Source of the DNA: Azospirillum endophyticum
GTDB lineage: Bacteria; Pseudomonadota; Alphaproteobacteria; Azospirillales; Azospirillaceae
Direction: 5' to 3'
DNA: 64,000 bases
Assembly: GCF_016595245.1 (NCBI RefSeq)
Contig: NZ_JAENHM010000095.1
Span: 65,680-129,679, forward strand
Below the pieces are notes generated by a model. That model saw nothing but the letters and a program-made list of their open reading frames with translations, did not search any database and was not told the DNA's origin. Made by a program: the position numbers and the translations under genes. Below are positions 35,193 to 43,055 of the stretch, piece after piece; position 1 is the stretch's first letter; each line of letters begins with the position of its first letter.

Positions 35193-35951
35193 TTAGGCCT
35201 CCTTCGCCGTCCGCAGGCGACCGTAACGCGGGCGGCTGCGCTGTGCCGGCCCCGGGATGTGGAAACGGCGGTCGACCAGGGTCATCAGGCCATAGGCCAC
35301 GAGGGCCAGGGTCAGATAGGCAAGGGTGGCTGCACCGAACGCGGCGAAGGTCTGGAAGGTTTCCTCGCTGACCTGACGCGCCTGGGCGGTGAGTTCCAGC
35401 AGGCCGATGGTCAAAGCCACCGACGTGTTCTTGTAGATCGCCATCACTTCGCTGGTCAGGCTGGGCACGATCAGCCGCAGGGCCTGCGGCAGGATCACCA
35501 GCCGGTAGGCTTGAACGGACGAAAGCCCCAATGCCCGCGTGGCTTCGGCCTGTCCCTTCGGCAAGGCCTCGATCCCGGCCCGGACCTGTTCGGCGACGCG
35601 CGACGCCGTATAGAAGGACAGGCAGGCCAGAGCCGGCAGGAAGCTTCCCCAAGGCGGTGGCAGCTGTTTGAGCCAGTGGCCGGCCGCGGCCGGCAGGATT
35701 TCGGGCAGGACGAAGTACCAGAGGAACATCTGGACGAGGACGGGAATGTTCCGGAAGATTTCGACATACAGGCGCGCCAGGAGCGCTACGGACCGGATTT
35801 CGACTGTCCTGCCGACGCCGACCAGGATGCCGACAGCAAAAGCAATCCACCATCCGAAAAAGGCCAGGGCGAGGGTCCAGCCAAGCCCCGACATCAACCA
35901 GTCCAGATAGCGTTGGCCATCGGACGCTTGATCGAAAAGAACATCGAACAT
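35193..35951 (-). CDS. Polar amino acid ABC transporter permease (GltJ type)
   Basis: The second permease (252 aa from MFDVLFDQ): EIFRNIPVLVQMFLWYFVLP near the N-terminus and the coupling loop PKGQAEATRALGLSSVQAYR then LVILPQALRLIVPSL. GAGGGG lies eight bases upstream of ATG 35951; an upstream ATG at 35993 without a good site is less likely. Forms the heterodimeric channel with the GltK-like protein. Confidence 0.92.
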   Translation of the reverse strand: MFDVLFDQASDGQRYLDWLMSGLGWTLALAFFGWWIAFAVGILVGVGRTVEIRSVALLARLYVEIFRNIPVLVQMFLWYFVLPEILPAAAGHWLKQLPPPWGSFLPALACLSFYTASRVAEQVRAGIEALPKGQAEATRALGLSSVQAYRLVILPQALRLIVPSLTSEVMAIYKNTSVALTIGLLELTAQARQVSEETFQTFAAFGAATLAYLTLALVAYGLMTLVDRRFHIPGPAQRSRPRYGRLRTAKEA

Positions 35952-36033
35952 TCGGCAACCCCTCGGCGCGGCTTCAGGTCGGCCCATCGGCACCGGACGG
36001 TGCCGACGCCCTTTTCAGGCGTCGGACCGGGGC

Positions 36034-36939
36034 TTAAGGAGCGAGGGCGTCGCTGGGATGGACGATGCGTTCCTTCAGGGCCGCGCTCATCGGCAGATTG
36101 AGGCTCATCCCGGTCGGCGGGATCGCCTGTACGAACCAGCGGTCGTACATCCGGTCGAACTCGCCCGACGCCATCACCCGCGCCAGCACCCCGTCGACCA
36201 GTTGCTTAAAGCCGGCATCGTCGCGGGCGAACATCAAGCCGTAGAAAGTGCTGTCGCCGCGGGAGTCCAGCAGGACGGCAAAGGCTTTCGGATCGGGTGC
36301 GTTGGCCACCAACCCGGCTTGCAGGATGTCGTCTTCGAACCAGGCAGCGGCCCGGCCGGTGCGGAGCATCAGCAAGGATTCCGCCTGATCCTTGGTTTGG
36401 ATGAAGGCCAGGCCGAGGGATTTTTCGCGATTGATCCGCTCGGCGACCGAACGGTTGAGCGACCCTTGGGTCACGACGACGGGTTTTCCCTTCAGATCCT
36501 CCGCCTTGGCGATCCCCGAAGAGGCGAGGGTCAGCCAGTTGGCTTGGCTGACGAACGTCGCGACCGAGAAGGCGACCTGCTTCTGGCGTTCGGCGGTGTT
36601 GGTCGTGCTGCCGCATTCGAGATCGACGGTGCCGTTCTGGATCAGCGGAATGCGGTTCGACGCGTTGACGGCCACATAGGCGATCTTGAGATCGGGACGC
36701 TTCAGCTCCGCCTTCACATGCTCGGCCACCGCTTGGCACAGATCGATGGACAAGCCCACCGGTTTCTGGTTGCCGTCCAGGTAGGAGAAGGGAACCGACG
36801 ATTCACGATAGCCGAGCGTCAGCGTGCCGGTGTCCGCGATCTTGGCAAGCGTCTTGCCGTCGGCCGCGGCCGCCCCGGTGAGCGCCATCAGGCCGAGAGC
36901 GCCAAGGGCGGCACCGACGAAGAAGTGACGTGATTGCAT
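36034..36939 (-). CDS. Amino acid ABC transporter substrate-binding protein (GltI/AapJ-like)
   Basis: A 301-residue periplasmic protein with a signal peptide (FVGAALGALGLMALTGAAAA, cleavage about residue 26) and the SBP_bac_3 fold: TLTLGYRESSVPFSYLDGNQ, DLECGSTTNTAERQKQVAFS, GLMFARDDAGFKQLVDGVL. The pattern is closest to glutamate/aspartate binders. AGGAGG precedes the ATG. It is transcribed towards the permeases and lies just downstream of dgdA, so it may import the amino acid that DgdA decarboxylates (inference). Confidence 0.92.
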   Translation of the reverse strand: MQSRHFFVGAALGALGLMALTGAAAADGKTLAKIADTGTLTLGYRESSVPFSYLDGNQKPVGLSIDLCQAVAEHVKAELKRPDLKIAYVAVNASNRIPLIQNGTVDLECGSTTNTAERQKQVAFSVATFVSQANWLTLASSGIAKAEDLKGKPVVVTQGSLNRSVAERINREKSLGLAFIQTKDQAESLLMLRTGRAAAWFEDDILQAGLVANAPDPKAFAVLLDSRGDSTFYGLMFARDDAGFKQLVDGVLARVMASGEFDRMYDRWFVQAIPPTGMSLNLPMSAALKERIVHPSDALAP

Positions 36940-37040
36940 GAAGCCTCCTGTCGGCCGCTCTTGGGCGACCCTGGCCCTAAGCCGGTATGCCCAGATCGGG
37001 TCATGGATGGTCCGGCCTGGGCATGCTTGCGGGCTTTATG

Positions 37041-37099
37041 GTTTTGCAGAATTTCCGAGCCCGGCCATCTGTGGGCGGAGGTCGGAAATCCAACTCGGG
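37041..37099. repeat. Dispersed palindromic repeat, copy A
   Basis: About 60 bases (TTTTGCAGAATTTCCGAGC...GTCGGAAATCC..CTCGGG) in the gap between dgdA and the binding-protein gene. It matches in inverted orientation the element at 42993-43052. ATTTCCGA and TCGGAAAT form the outer stem, GCCC/GGGC the inner one. Confidence 0.75.
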
Positions 37100-37160
37100 T
37101 CTCTGCGATCGGGCGGCCAGGGAGGTCGTCCGTCCGGAAACCTCCTCCGCGTTCCCCCGG

Positions 37161-38483
37161 TCAGGCCGCCTTGCTCGCCGCCAACTCGTCCAGGCTTGCG
37201 CGCAGGGACTGGTCGAGGATGTCGACCGCGCGGTCGATCTCCTCGGTCGAGACGGTCAGTGGCGGTGCGATGCGCCATACCGAACCGCGTTCCGGCCGCC
37301 GGCGGATGTTCATGCTCAGGCCGCGTTCGAAGCACTTCTGGGTGGTCAATGCGCCCAGCTGGTGGGCCGGGGTGCGGGAGGTCCGATCGGTGACGAGTTC
37401 GACGCCGAGCAGCAGGCCGAGCCCCCGAATGTCGCCGATGGCCTCGTAGCGCTGCTGCAATTCCTCCAGCCGGCCGCGCAGATAAGCCCCCATGACGTTC
37501 GCCCGCGCGACCAGGCTCTCGCGCTGGATGACGTTGAGGACCGCCAGTCCGACCTCGGCGGCGAGCGGGTCCGAGACGTGGCTGGTGTAGAAGGCGAATT
37601 TCTTGGAATGGATGTCGTCCTCGATCTTCGCGGTCGTGGAAACCGCCGCAACCGGCAGGCCGCCGCCCAGCGTCTTCGACATCGTCATGATGTCCGGCAC
37701 GACGCCGAAATATTCCGCTCCCGTCCGGGTCCCGATGCGGCCGAACGCCGTCTGGGCCTCGTCGAAGATCAGCAGCATGCCACGGTCGTCGGCGGCCTTC
37801 CGCAGCGCCTGCATGAAGGCCTTCGGCGGCACCAGCACCCCGCCGGCGCTGACCACCGGTTCCACGATGATTGCAGCGCCGCGGCCGGTCGACTGCATGT
37901 CGAACATCTTGAGCGCAAGGTCGAGATTGGCCAGCGCCGCCTCGTCCTCGGTCGCCTTGTCGATGTAGGGCCGATAGGCGTTCGGTTCGGGGATGACGTA
38001 GATGCCGGATACCGGAACGCCATAACCCTTGCGGTCGCTTGCCATCGAGACCGCGCTGGCCCCACCGGTGATGCCGTGCCAGGAGCCGCCCAGCGCCAGG
38101 ACCTCGAAGCCGCCGGTGTACATCTTCGCCATGCGAAGGGCGACCTCGCTGGCCTCGGAGCCGGTATTGATGAAGATCGAGCGCTTGAGATCCCCCGGCA
38201 GCCAGTCTCGCGCCAGCGTCTGGGCGAGTTCGGCCACCACCTCCGGGATCATTCCGCTGAAGAAATGGAAGGCCTTTTCACCGGCGCGATGCACCGCGTC
38301 AACGATGGCTGGATGATTGTGGCCGATCGTTGCGCACATCTGACCCGACGTGAAGTCGAGATATTCCCGCCCTTGACTGTCCTTTACGATGGTTCCCTTG
38401 GCCGACGTAAACAGCGTCGGGAAGACGTCGCCACCATATCTGACCAGGTGTTCCTGGGCCAGATTGTAAAGATCTTCCTTCAT
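37161..38483 (-). CDS. dgdA: 2,2-dialkylglycine decarboxylase (PLP, class III aminotransferase)
   Basis: DgdA decarboxylates 2,2-dialkylglycines such as 2-aminoisobutyrate or isovaline and passes the amino group to pyruvate, giving L-alanine and a ketone. The 440-residue protein follows the Burkholderia DgdA pattern closely: HLVRYGGD start, LDFTSGQM (Gln48, matching the decarboxylation-specific Gln52), GGSWHG (Trp135, matching Trp138), Asp241 in IFDEAQT, PLP-Lys270 in SKTLGGGLP, and RIAPPLTVS with the carboxylate-binding Arg. A LysR gene is divergent, as dgdR is in Burkholderia. It heads the leftward operon with an amino acid importer. Confidence 0.88.
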   Translation of the reverse strand: MKEDLYNLAQEHLVRYGGDVFPTLFTSAKGTIVKDSQGREYLDFTSGQMCATIGHNHPAIVDAVHRAGEKAFHFFSGMIPEVVAELAQTLARDWLPGDLKRSIFINTGSEASEVALRMAKMYTGGFEVLALGGSWHGITGGASAVSMASDRKGYGVPVSGIYVIPEPNAYRPYIDKATEDEAALANLDLALKMFDMQSTGRGAAIIVEPVVSAGGVLVPPKAFMQALRKAADDRGMLLIFDEAQTAFGRIGTRTGAEYFGVVPDIMTMSKTLGGGLPVAAVSTTAKIEDDIHSKKFAFYTSHVSDPLAAEVGLAVLNVIQRESLVARANVMGAYLRGRLEELQQRYEAIGDIRGLGLLLGVELVTDRTSRTPAHQLGALTTQKCFERGLSMNIRRRPERGSVWRIAPPLTVSTEEIDRAVDILDQSLRASLDELAASKAA

Positions 38484-38700
38484 TATCAGTTTTCCTTTGG
38501 AGACGTGATCGATCTGTCTTTGCAGACCGAAAGAAATTCTGTTGCGGAGACTTCCGAATTTCCGGATTTATCTGCAGGCTTTGCAGTAATTATGAACCAT
38601 ACCGGTCAGTATCTTCTCAGATTTACTTGCTCGCCCTTGACAAAATTGATACAAAATGTTTCATGGTCGAACCAGTCGAAAAAAATCAGCGCGGTGTGAG
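38484..38700. promoter_or_regulatory. Divergent dgdA / LysR intergenic region
   Basis: About 217 bases, clearly A/T-richer than the surroundings, between the divergent dgdA and LysR genes. A consensus -35 hexamer TTGACA stands at 38637-38642 on the plus strand, reading to the LysR gene, with only a weak -10 (TTTCAT at 38659-38664). The repeated CAAAAT/ACAAAAT stretch here may be the regulator site. Confidence 0.45.
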
Positions 38701-39630
38701 ATGAATTCAACAGCCGGTCCCAAGCGCCCCCGACTGCCGCCGCTCAAGGCTCTGCTTGCCTTCGACGCAGCCTGCCGGCATGGCAGCTTCAGCCAGGGTG
38801 CCGAGGAACTTGGCGTGACTCCTTCGGCCGTGAGCCACCAAATTCAACAGTTGGAGGATTTTCTAGGCATACCCCTCTTTCAGAGGCATGCGGGCCGGGC
38901 GGTTCTCACGAATACGGGACAGTCCTTCTCCCGGGATATCGATCACGCGCTGGGACTGATTGCCGAGGCGACCCGGCGAGCCGCTCCACAATCCCAGATC
39001 GGGCACCTTGTCATCGCGTCCGGCCCCAGCTTCGCGGCCAAATGGCTACAACCGCGCCTTCCACAGTTCCTTGCCGCCAATCCAGGGGTGGCAGTACGGC
39101 TGTCGACACTGTCCGATCGCGGTGATCTGGACAATGTGCGGTTTGATATCGCGATATCCTATGGACGGCCGGCATCGCCGCAATGGCATGCCGAGCCTTT
39201 GCTGATTGAAAGACTCCGTCCCTTTTGCTCTCCACAGCTTGCTGAATCGCTAGGTCTGAAGACGGTCGACGACTTGGCGGGAGCCACGCTGATCCATTCC
39301 GTCAACGCCCTGACTTGGGCCGAATATCTTCGCACCATCGGCTATGAGGGGCTCAAACCGGCGAATGAGCTCTGGCTTGACCGATCGACCATGGCAATCG
39401 ACGCCGCGGTCGCGGGCATGGGTGTTGTCCTTGAAAGCGAACTGTTGACTGCAAGGGAGGTTCACGACGGCAAGCTCATCCCATTATACGAGGGTGAGGC
39501 CTTGCAGGTGGAAACGACGTCCTATTTCCTGGTCAAGCCACCCGGATACCGGCACGGCACGCAGATTGCGGCATTCGAAAAATGGCTGCGAAACGGGATC
39601 GCCGACGAGAGGAAAGTATGGTTTCAGTAG
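38701..39630 (+). CDS. LysR-family regulator (GcvA/DgdR-like)
   Basis: A 309-residue LysR protein of the GcvA subgroup: PPLKALLAFDAACRHGSFSQ, then GAEELGVTPSAVSHQIQQLE (helix-turn-helix), FLGIPLFQRHAGRAVLTNTG, and effector-domain landmarks FDIAISYGRP, DRSTMAIDAAVAGMGVVLES. Its composition is less GC-rich than most of the window, with several AT-ending codons, a sign that it may have a different origin. Divergence from dgdA implies control of the dialkylglycine operon. ATG 38701 is chosen; the upstream part of the frame is not LysR-like. Confidence 0.92.
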   Translation: MNSTAGPKRPRLPPLKALLAFDAACRHGSFSQGAEELGVTPSAVSHQIQQLEDFLGIPLFQRHAGRAVLTNTGQSFSRDIDHALGLIAEATRRAAPQSQIGHLVIASGPSFAAKWLQPRLPQFLAANPGVAVRLSTLSDRGDLDNVRFDIAISYGRPASPQWHAEPLLIERLRPFCSPQLAESLGLKTVDDLAGATLIHSVNALTWAEYLRTIGYEGLKPANELWLDRSTMAIDAAVAGMGVVLESELLTAREVHDGKLIPLYEGEALQVETTSYFLVKPPGYRHGTQIAAFEKWLRNGIADERKVWFQ

Positions 39631-39833
39631 ATGCGCCCAATCCGTGGAAACGGGCAGTGAGAGGCTGTGAGTTATGCGCGATGGCTTTCCGCCGCCCTAC
39701 CTGCGTCGATGCGGAGCCCGGGAAACTCTCACATGAGGGCATGATTGAACTGGCAGCGGCCCGACGTTTCGTCGCCGGGCCGGAAATCGCCAGGGTGAAC
39801 GTGTATGAAAACTGCCGCTACTGCCCGGCTTGA
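39618..39833 (+). CDS. Small cysteine-motif protein, hypothetical
   Basis: A 71-codon frame overlapping the end of the LysR gene by 13 bases, with GAGAGGAAAG just before its ATG. The peptide has two CxxC pairs (CELC near residue 17 and CRYC near the C-terminus) plus another Cys in PTCVDAEPG, as in small zinc-binding proteins. I do not recognise the family. The good ribosome-binding site and Cys spacing are the only support; it could be chance. Confidence 0.35.
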   Translation: MVSVDAPNPWKRAVRGCELCAMAFRRPTCVDAEPGKLSHEGMIELAAARRFVAGPEIARVNVYENCRYCPA

Positions 39834-39954
39834 CGATTCCCGAGGCGAATTCGGCAGCACCTCGGGCGGCGGGGACGCCGGTGGATGTCGGCCCAGGCCG
39901 CTTTCCGAAGAAACGGCGCGCGGAACCACTGTACCCGCGCGCCGGCTTGAACGC

Positions 39955-41502
39955 TCAGAACGGCTGCTGGAGCAGGCCGAGCAACCCCTTCACGCCCGAC
40001 ACGAAGTTCCCGACGCGCAGGTTTTCGTCATAGCTGTGCTGGTTGTTGTCGGCATTCACCAGCGGGACGATGACGAAGGGAACCTTCAGCGCCTCGACCG
40101 CCGCGCCGGTCGGCACCGTGCCGCCCATCATGCGGATGCGCACCGGCTCCTCGCCATAGGTGGCCTTGTAGGAGCGGTACAGCCACTCGCCGACCGGGGA
40201 CTGCATGTCGGTGCGTGCCGCCGAACTGGAGGCGGACACCTCCTCCGACGCCAGCGACGCCAGCTTGTCGTATTTGGCCCGATCCTCGTCCGTCGGGGTC
40301 CCCTGGACCAGATGATAGCCCTGGGCCTCGATGTGCGTCTTCAGCATGCCGATCAGCTGCTCCGGCGGTGTCTCCGGAACCGTGCGCAGGTCGAGTTCGG
40401 CGACGGCGCTTTCCGGGATGATCGTGCGGGCCTTGGCGCCCACGTCGGCCGCCGCGATGCCGCGGACGTTCAGCGACGGGTATTGCAGGGCCTCCTGGTA
40501 GTTCTTGCCGACCTTCTCGGCCTGCGCGATGCCCAGGCGCTTGCGCAGCGCGGCTTCGTCGTCGGGGACGGCGGACATGATCTTTTCCGCGGCCGCGTCG
40601 ATCTTCACGGAGTCATAATAGCCGGGAATGGTCACCCGGCCGTTCTCGTCCTTCATCGACGCCAGAAGCTGGGCCAGCCGCATGGCGGGATTGGCCGCGT
40701 AGTTGCCGAAATGGCCGCTGTGCAGGCCCTGCTTGGCTCCGAAGACGGTCAGGGTCGCCTGGGCGACGCCCCGGTTGCCGAAGACCAGTGTCGGCTTGTT
40801 GGTCTGGTGCATGGGGCCGTCCAGCACCAGCAGCGCGTCGTTCTTCAGCAGCTCGGCATTCTGCCGGATGACCTCGCCCAGGGACGGCGATCCCTTCTCC
40901 TCTTCGGAATCCAGGATGACCTTGACGTTGACGCCGGGCGCCTGGCCCGTCTCCTTCAGGGCGTCGATGGCCGTCAGCAGCATCATGATCGGCCCCTTGT
41001 CGTCCGACGACGACCGGGCGAACAGCCGCCAGTCCGGATCGACCTGCTCGCCGTAGAGCTTTTCCAGCGGGATCGTTTCCCACTCGCCCTTGTCGGTCTT
41101 CCGCTTCAGCGCGGCCTCCCAGGGGCTTTTCTGCTTCCACTGCTGCGGAGTGACCGACTGCCCGTCCAGATGTGCGTAGAACAGGATGGTCTTCTTGGCG
41201 GGATCGGCGCCCGGCAGTTCCGCGTACAGCATCGGCTTGCCGTTGTTCGCCAGCTGCCGCGTCTGGAAGCCCCGCTTCTGGAAAGCCTGCTCCAGCCATG
41301 CGGTGTTCTTCTGAATGTCGGCGGGAACAACAGCATCGTTTGGGAGAGAAAGAAGCTCGACGAATTCCTTATAATTCGCGGATGCATGCTTCGCCGCCAG
41401 CGTATCGACGGACGTAGATGCTGCATTTGCCTGCATCGGCAAGAGGAAGCAAGCGCCAAGGATCAGCGCCTGCTTGAGAAAAATTCCTTCGTTCCGCAGC
41501 AT
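39955..41502 (-). CDS. M20-family metallopeptidase, exported
   Basis: A 515-residue dizinc peptidase with an N-terminal signal sequence (FLKQALILGACFLLPMQANA). Metal and catalytic residues are visible: H111 and D113 in FYAHLDGQS, Asp in SSSDDKGPIMML, the Glu pair in LDSEEEKGS, and a late His in DNNQHSYDENL; MMGGTVPTG is the typical loop. It is the dipeptidase/carboxypeptidase-like branch and probably acts in the periplasm. GAGGGAAGAAG precedes ATG 41502; the frame further upstream is not used. No partner gene is adjacent in the same direction. Confidence 0.88.
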   Translation of the reverse strand: MLRNEGIFLKQALILGACFLLPMQANAASTSVDTLAAKHASANYKEFVELLSLPNDAVVPADIQKNTAWLEQAFQKRGFQTRQLANNGKPMLYAELPGADPAKKTILFYAHLDGQSVTPQQWKQKSPWEAALKRKTDKGEWETIPLEKLYGEQVDPDWRLFARSSSDDKGPIMMLLTAIDALKETGQAPGVNVKVILDSEEEKGSPSLGEVIRQNAELLKNDALLVLDGPMHQTNKPTLVFGNRGVAQATLTVFGAKQGLHSGHFGNYAANPAMRLAQLLASMKDENGRVTIPGYYDSVKIDAAAEKIMSAVPDDEAALRKRLGIAQAEKVGKNYQEALQYPSLNVRGIAAADVGAKARTIIPESAVAELDLRTVPETPPEQLIGMLKTHIEAQGYHLVQGTPTDEDRAKYDKLASLASEEVSASSSAARTDMQSPVGEWLYRSYKATYGEEPVRIRMMGGTVPTGAAVEALKVPFVIVPLVNADNNQHSYDENLRVGNFVSGVKGLLGLLQQPF

Positions 41503-41532
41503 CTTCTTCCCTCTCTTGTGTTCGTGACACAA

Positions 41533-41562
41533 GCTGTACGAAGAAATCACCAACAACGTCAA
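41533..41562 (-). promoter_or_regulatory. Candidate sigma-70 promoter for the M20 peptidase gene
   Basis: On the minus strand TTGACG (41562-41557), an 18-base spacer, then TACAGC (41538-41533), about 31 bases before the ATG at 41502, in an A/T-rich stretch. The -35 element is near consensus and the -10 is weak. Confidence 0.4.
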
Positions 41563-41766
41563 GTTTTGTTGCAGTTTTCACAGGACTGACCTGCGTGAGC
41601 GGCACGGCTTTCGGGCGGTGTACGCCCTGGACGTGCATGCCGCGCCGTCGTTGAGGGCAGTGGTGAGATCGTTCTGCAGGCCCGAGGGGTCTTCCAACCA
41701 TCTGCGTGCAGCCGCCGCCCGTATCCGCAGCTTCCAACTGCCCGGATTCCGCTCGGCGGCGATCCG

Positions 41767-42867
41767 TCAGCGTGGCGCCATCGTCGATCCCCGCACGATC
41801 AACGTCGTGTCAAGAAGGCACCGGGAGGGCTCGATTCCAGGGGAGCGCAGGCGGCGAATGAGCAATTCGGCGGCCGCCTTGCCCATTTCGTAGACCGGTT
41901 GTGACAGGGCAGTGATGTTCGGTTCCACAAAGGTCATCCATTCCATGTCGTCGTAAGCCACGAAGGACAGGTCTTCGGGAATGCGGATGCCCAGGCTGCG
42001 GCAGGCCTGATAGGCGCCATGGGTCATGACGTTGTCCACGGTGAAGATCGCCGAGGGTGGGGGATCGAGCCTCAGCGTCGCCAGCGTCTGCTCCCGCGCC
42101 GTGGCGGGATCGTAGGATCCGGTGCCGCGGATCAGCCTTGGATCGACTGGGACTCCCGCTGCTTCGTGCGCCTGGATGTATCCCAGAAGCCGGGCGCCGC
42201 TCGGCATCAGCATCCGGACATCCGGCGCCGCCGCGGCGCCGATCCAGTTCGGCCATTCCTTGTCGAGAGCCGTGCGAAGCTCCGCGATGATCGCGATCCG
42301 CCGGTGTCCCAGGGCAAGCAGGTGGCCGACCGCCGTCCGGCTGGCGCCCACACTGTCGGTCAGGACCGCGTCGGCCGCCAGTCCCGCGACATCGCGGTCG
42401 AGCAACACCACCGGCGTGCCGCCCTGCACCGCGTCGATCAGGTGGTCGGCGTCGACCGGGCTCGCCGGTGACACGATGATGCCGTCGACCTGCTTTTGCA
42501 GCAGCAGACCGACGGCCTCGCGCTCCAGGGCCACGTCCTCGTCGCTGTTGGTCAGGATGGTACCGAAGCCGTCCCGCCGCGCGACATCCCCGATCCCCCG
42601 CATGGCGCTGGCGAAGAACGGGTTGGCGATGTCTGCGCCGACGACGCCGATCGTGTTGGTGCGGCCGGTGATCATGCTGCGCGCCAGACTGTTCGGCCGG
42701 TAGCCCAACGCTTCGGCGGCCTTGCGCACCCGCTCGCGGATTTCTTCCCGCACATAGCCGTAGTCGCCGAGCGCCCGCCCCGCCGTCGCGGCGGATACGC
42801 CCGCCTCCTTGGCCACGTCGGCGATGGTGGCGCGGCGGCGCTCGGTGTTCATCGGGGAGGATGCCAT
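41767..42867 (-). CDS. LacI-family regulator of the fructosamine regulon
   Basis: A 366-residue LacI/GalR repressor: helix-turn-helix ATIADVAKEAGVSAATAGRA and hinge NSLARSM, then a periplasmic-binding-type sensor (NTIGVVGADIANPFFASAMR, GIIVSPASPVDADHLIDAVQ, SFVAYDDMEWMTFVEPNITA). ATG 42867 (MASSPMNT) is used; ATG 42852 is an alternative. Four 14-bp palindromes with a central CG, as typical for LacI proteins, precede the three frl-type transcription units, and this is the only LacI gene in the window, so it is their likely repressor (inference). Confidence 0.92.
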   Translation of the reverse strand: MASSPMNTERRRATIADVAKEAGVSAATAGRALGDYGYVREEIRERVRKAAEALGYRPNSLARSMITGRTNTIGVVGADIANPFFASAMRGIGDVARRDGFGTILTNSDEDVALEREAVGLLLQKQVDGIIVSPASPVDADHLIDAVQGGTPVVLLDRDVAGLAADAVLTDSVGASRTAVGHLLALGHRRIAIIAELRTALDKEWPNWIGAAAAPDVRMLMPSGARLLGYIQAHEAAGVPVDPRLIRGTGSYDPATAREQTLATLRLDPPPSAIFTVDNVMTHGAYQACRSLGIRIPEDLSFVAYDDMEWMTFVEPNITALSQPVYEMGKAAAELLIRRLRSPGIEPSRCLLDTTLIVRGSTMAPR

Positions 42868-42992
42868 GGCTGGAGATTCTTCGTTTCGGTATCGCCGGGA
42901 GCGCCCTACCCGGACGGGAATTGGGCGCCGCATGCTACTCGCCTTTCCCAATCGGGCAAAGCCGCTCGCCGGAGCCCTTCGCGGCCCGGGAG

Positions 42993-43052
42993 CCCGAGCA
43001 GGATTTCCGAACTCCGCCCATGGATGGACGGGCCCGGAAATCCTGCAAAACC
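42993..43052. repeat. Dispersed palindromic repeat, copy B
   Basis: Inverted copy of the element at 37041-37099, located between the LacI and FAD-oxidoreductase genes. GGATTTCCG (43001-43009) and CGGAAATCC (about 43034-43042) make a nine-base stem around a Cys-codon-free, GC-rich loop; CTGCAAAACC closes it. REP-type element or terminator. Confidence 0.78.
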
Positions 43053-43055
43053 TGC

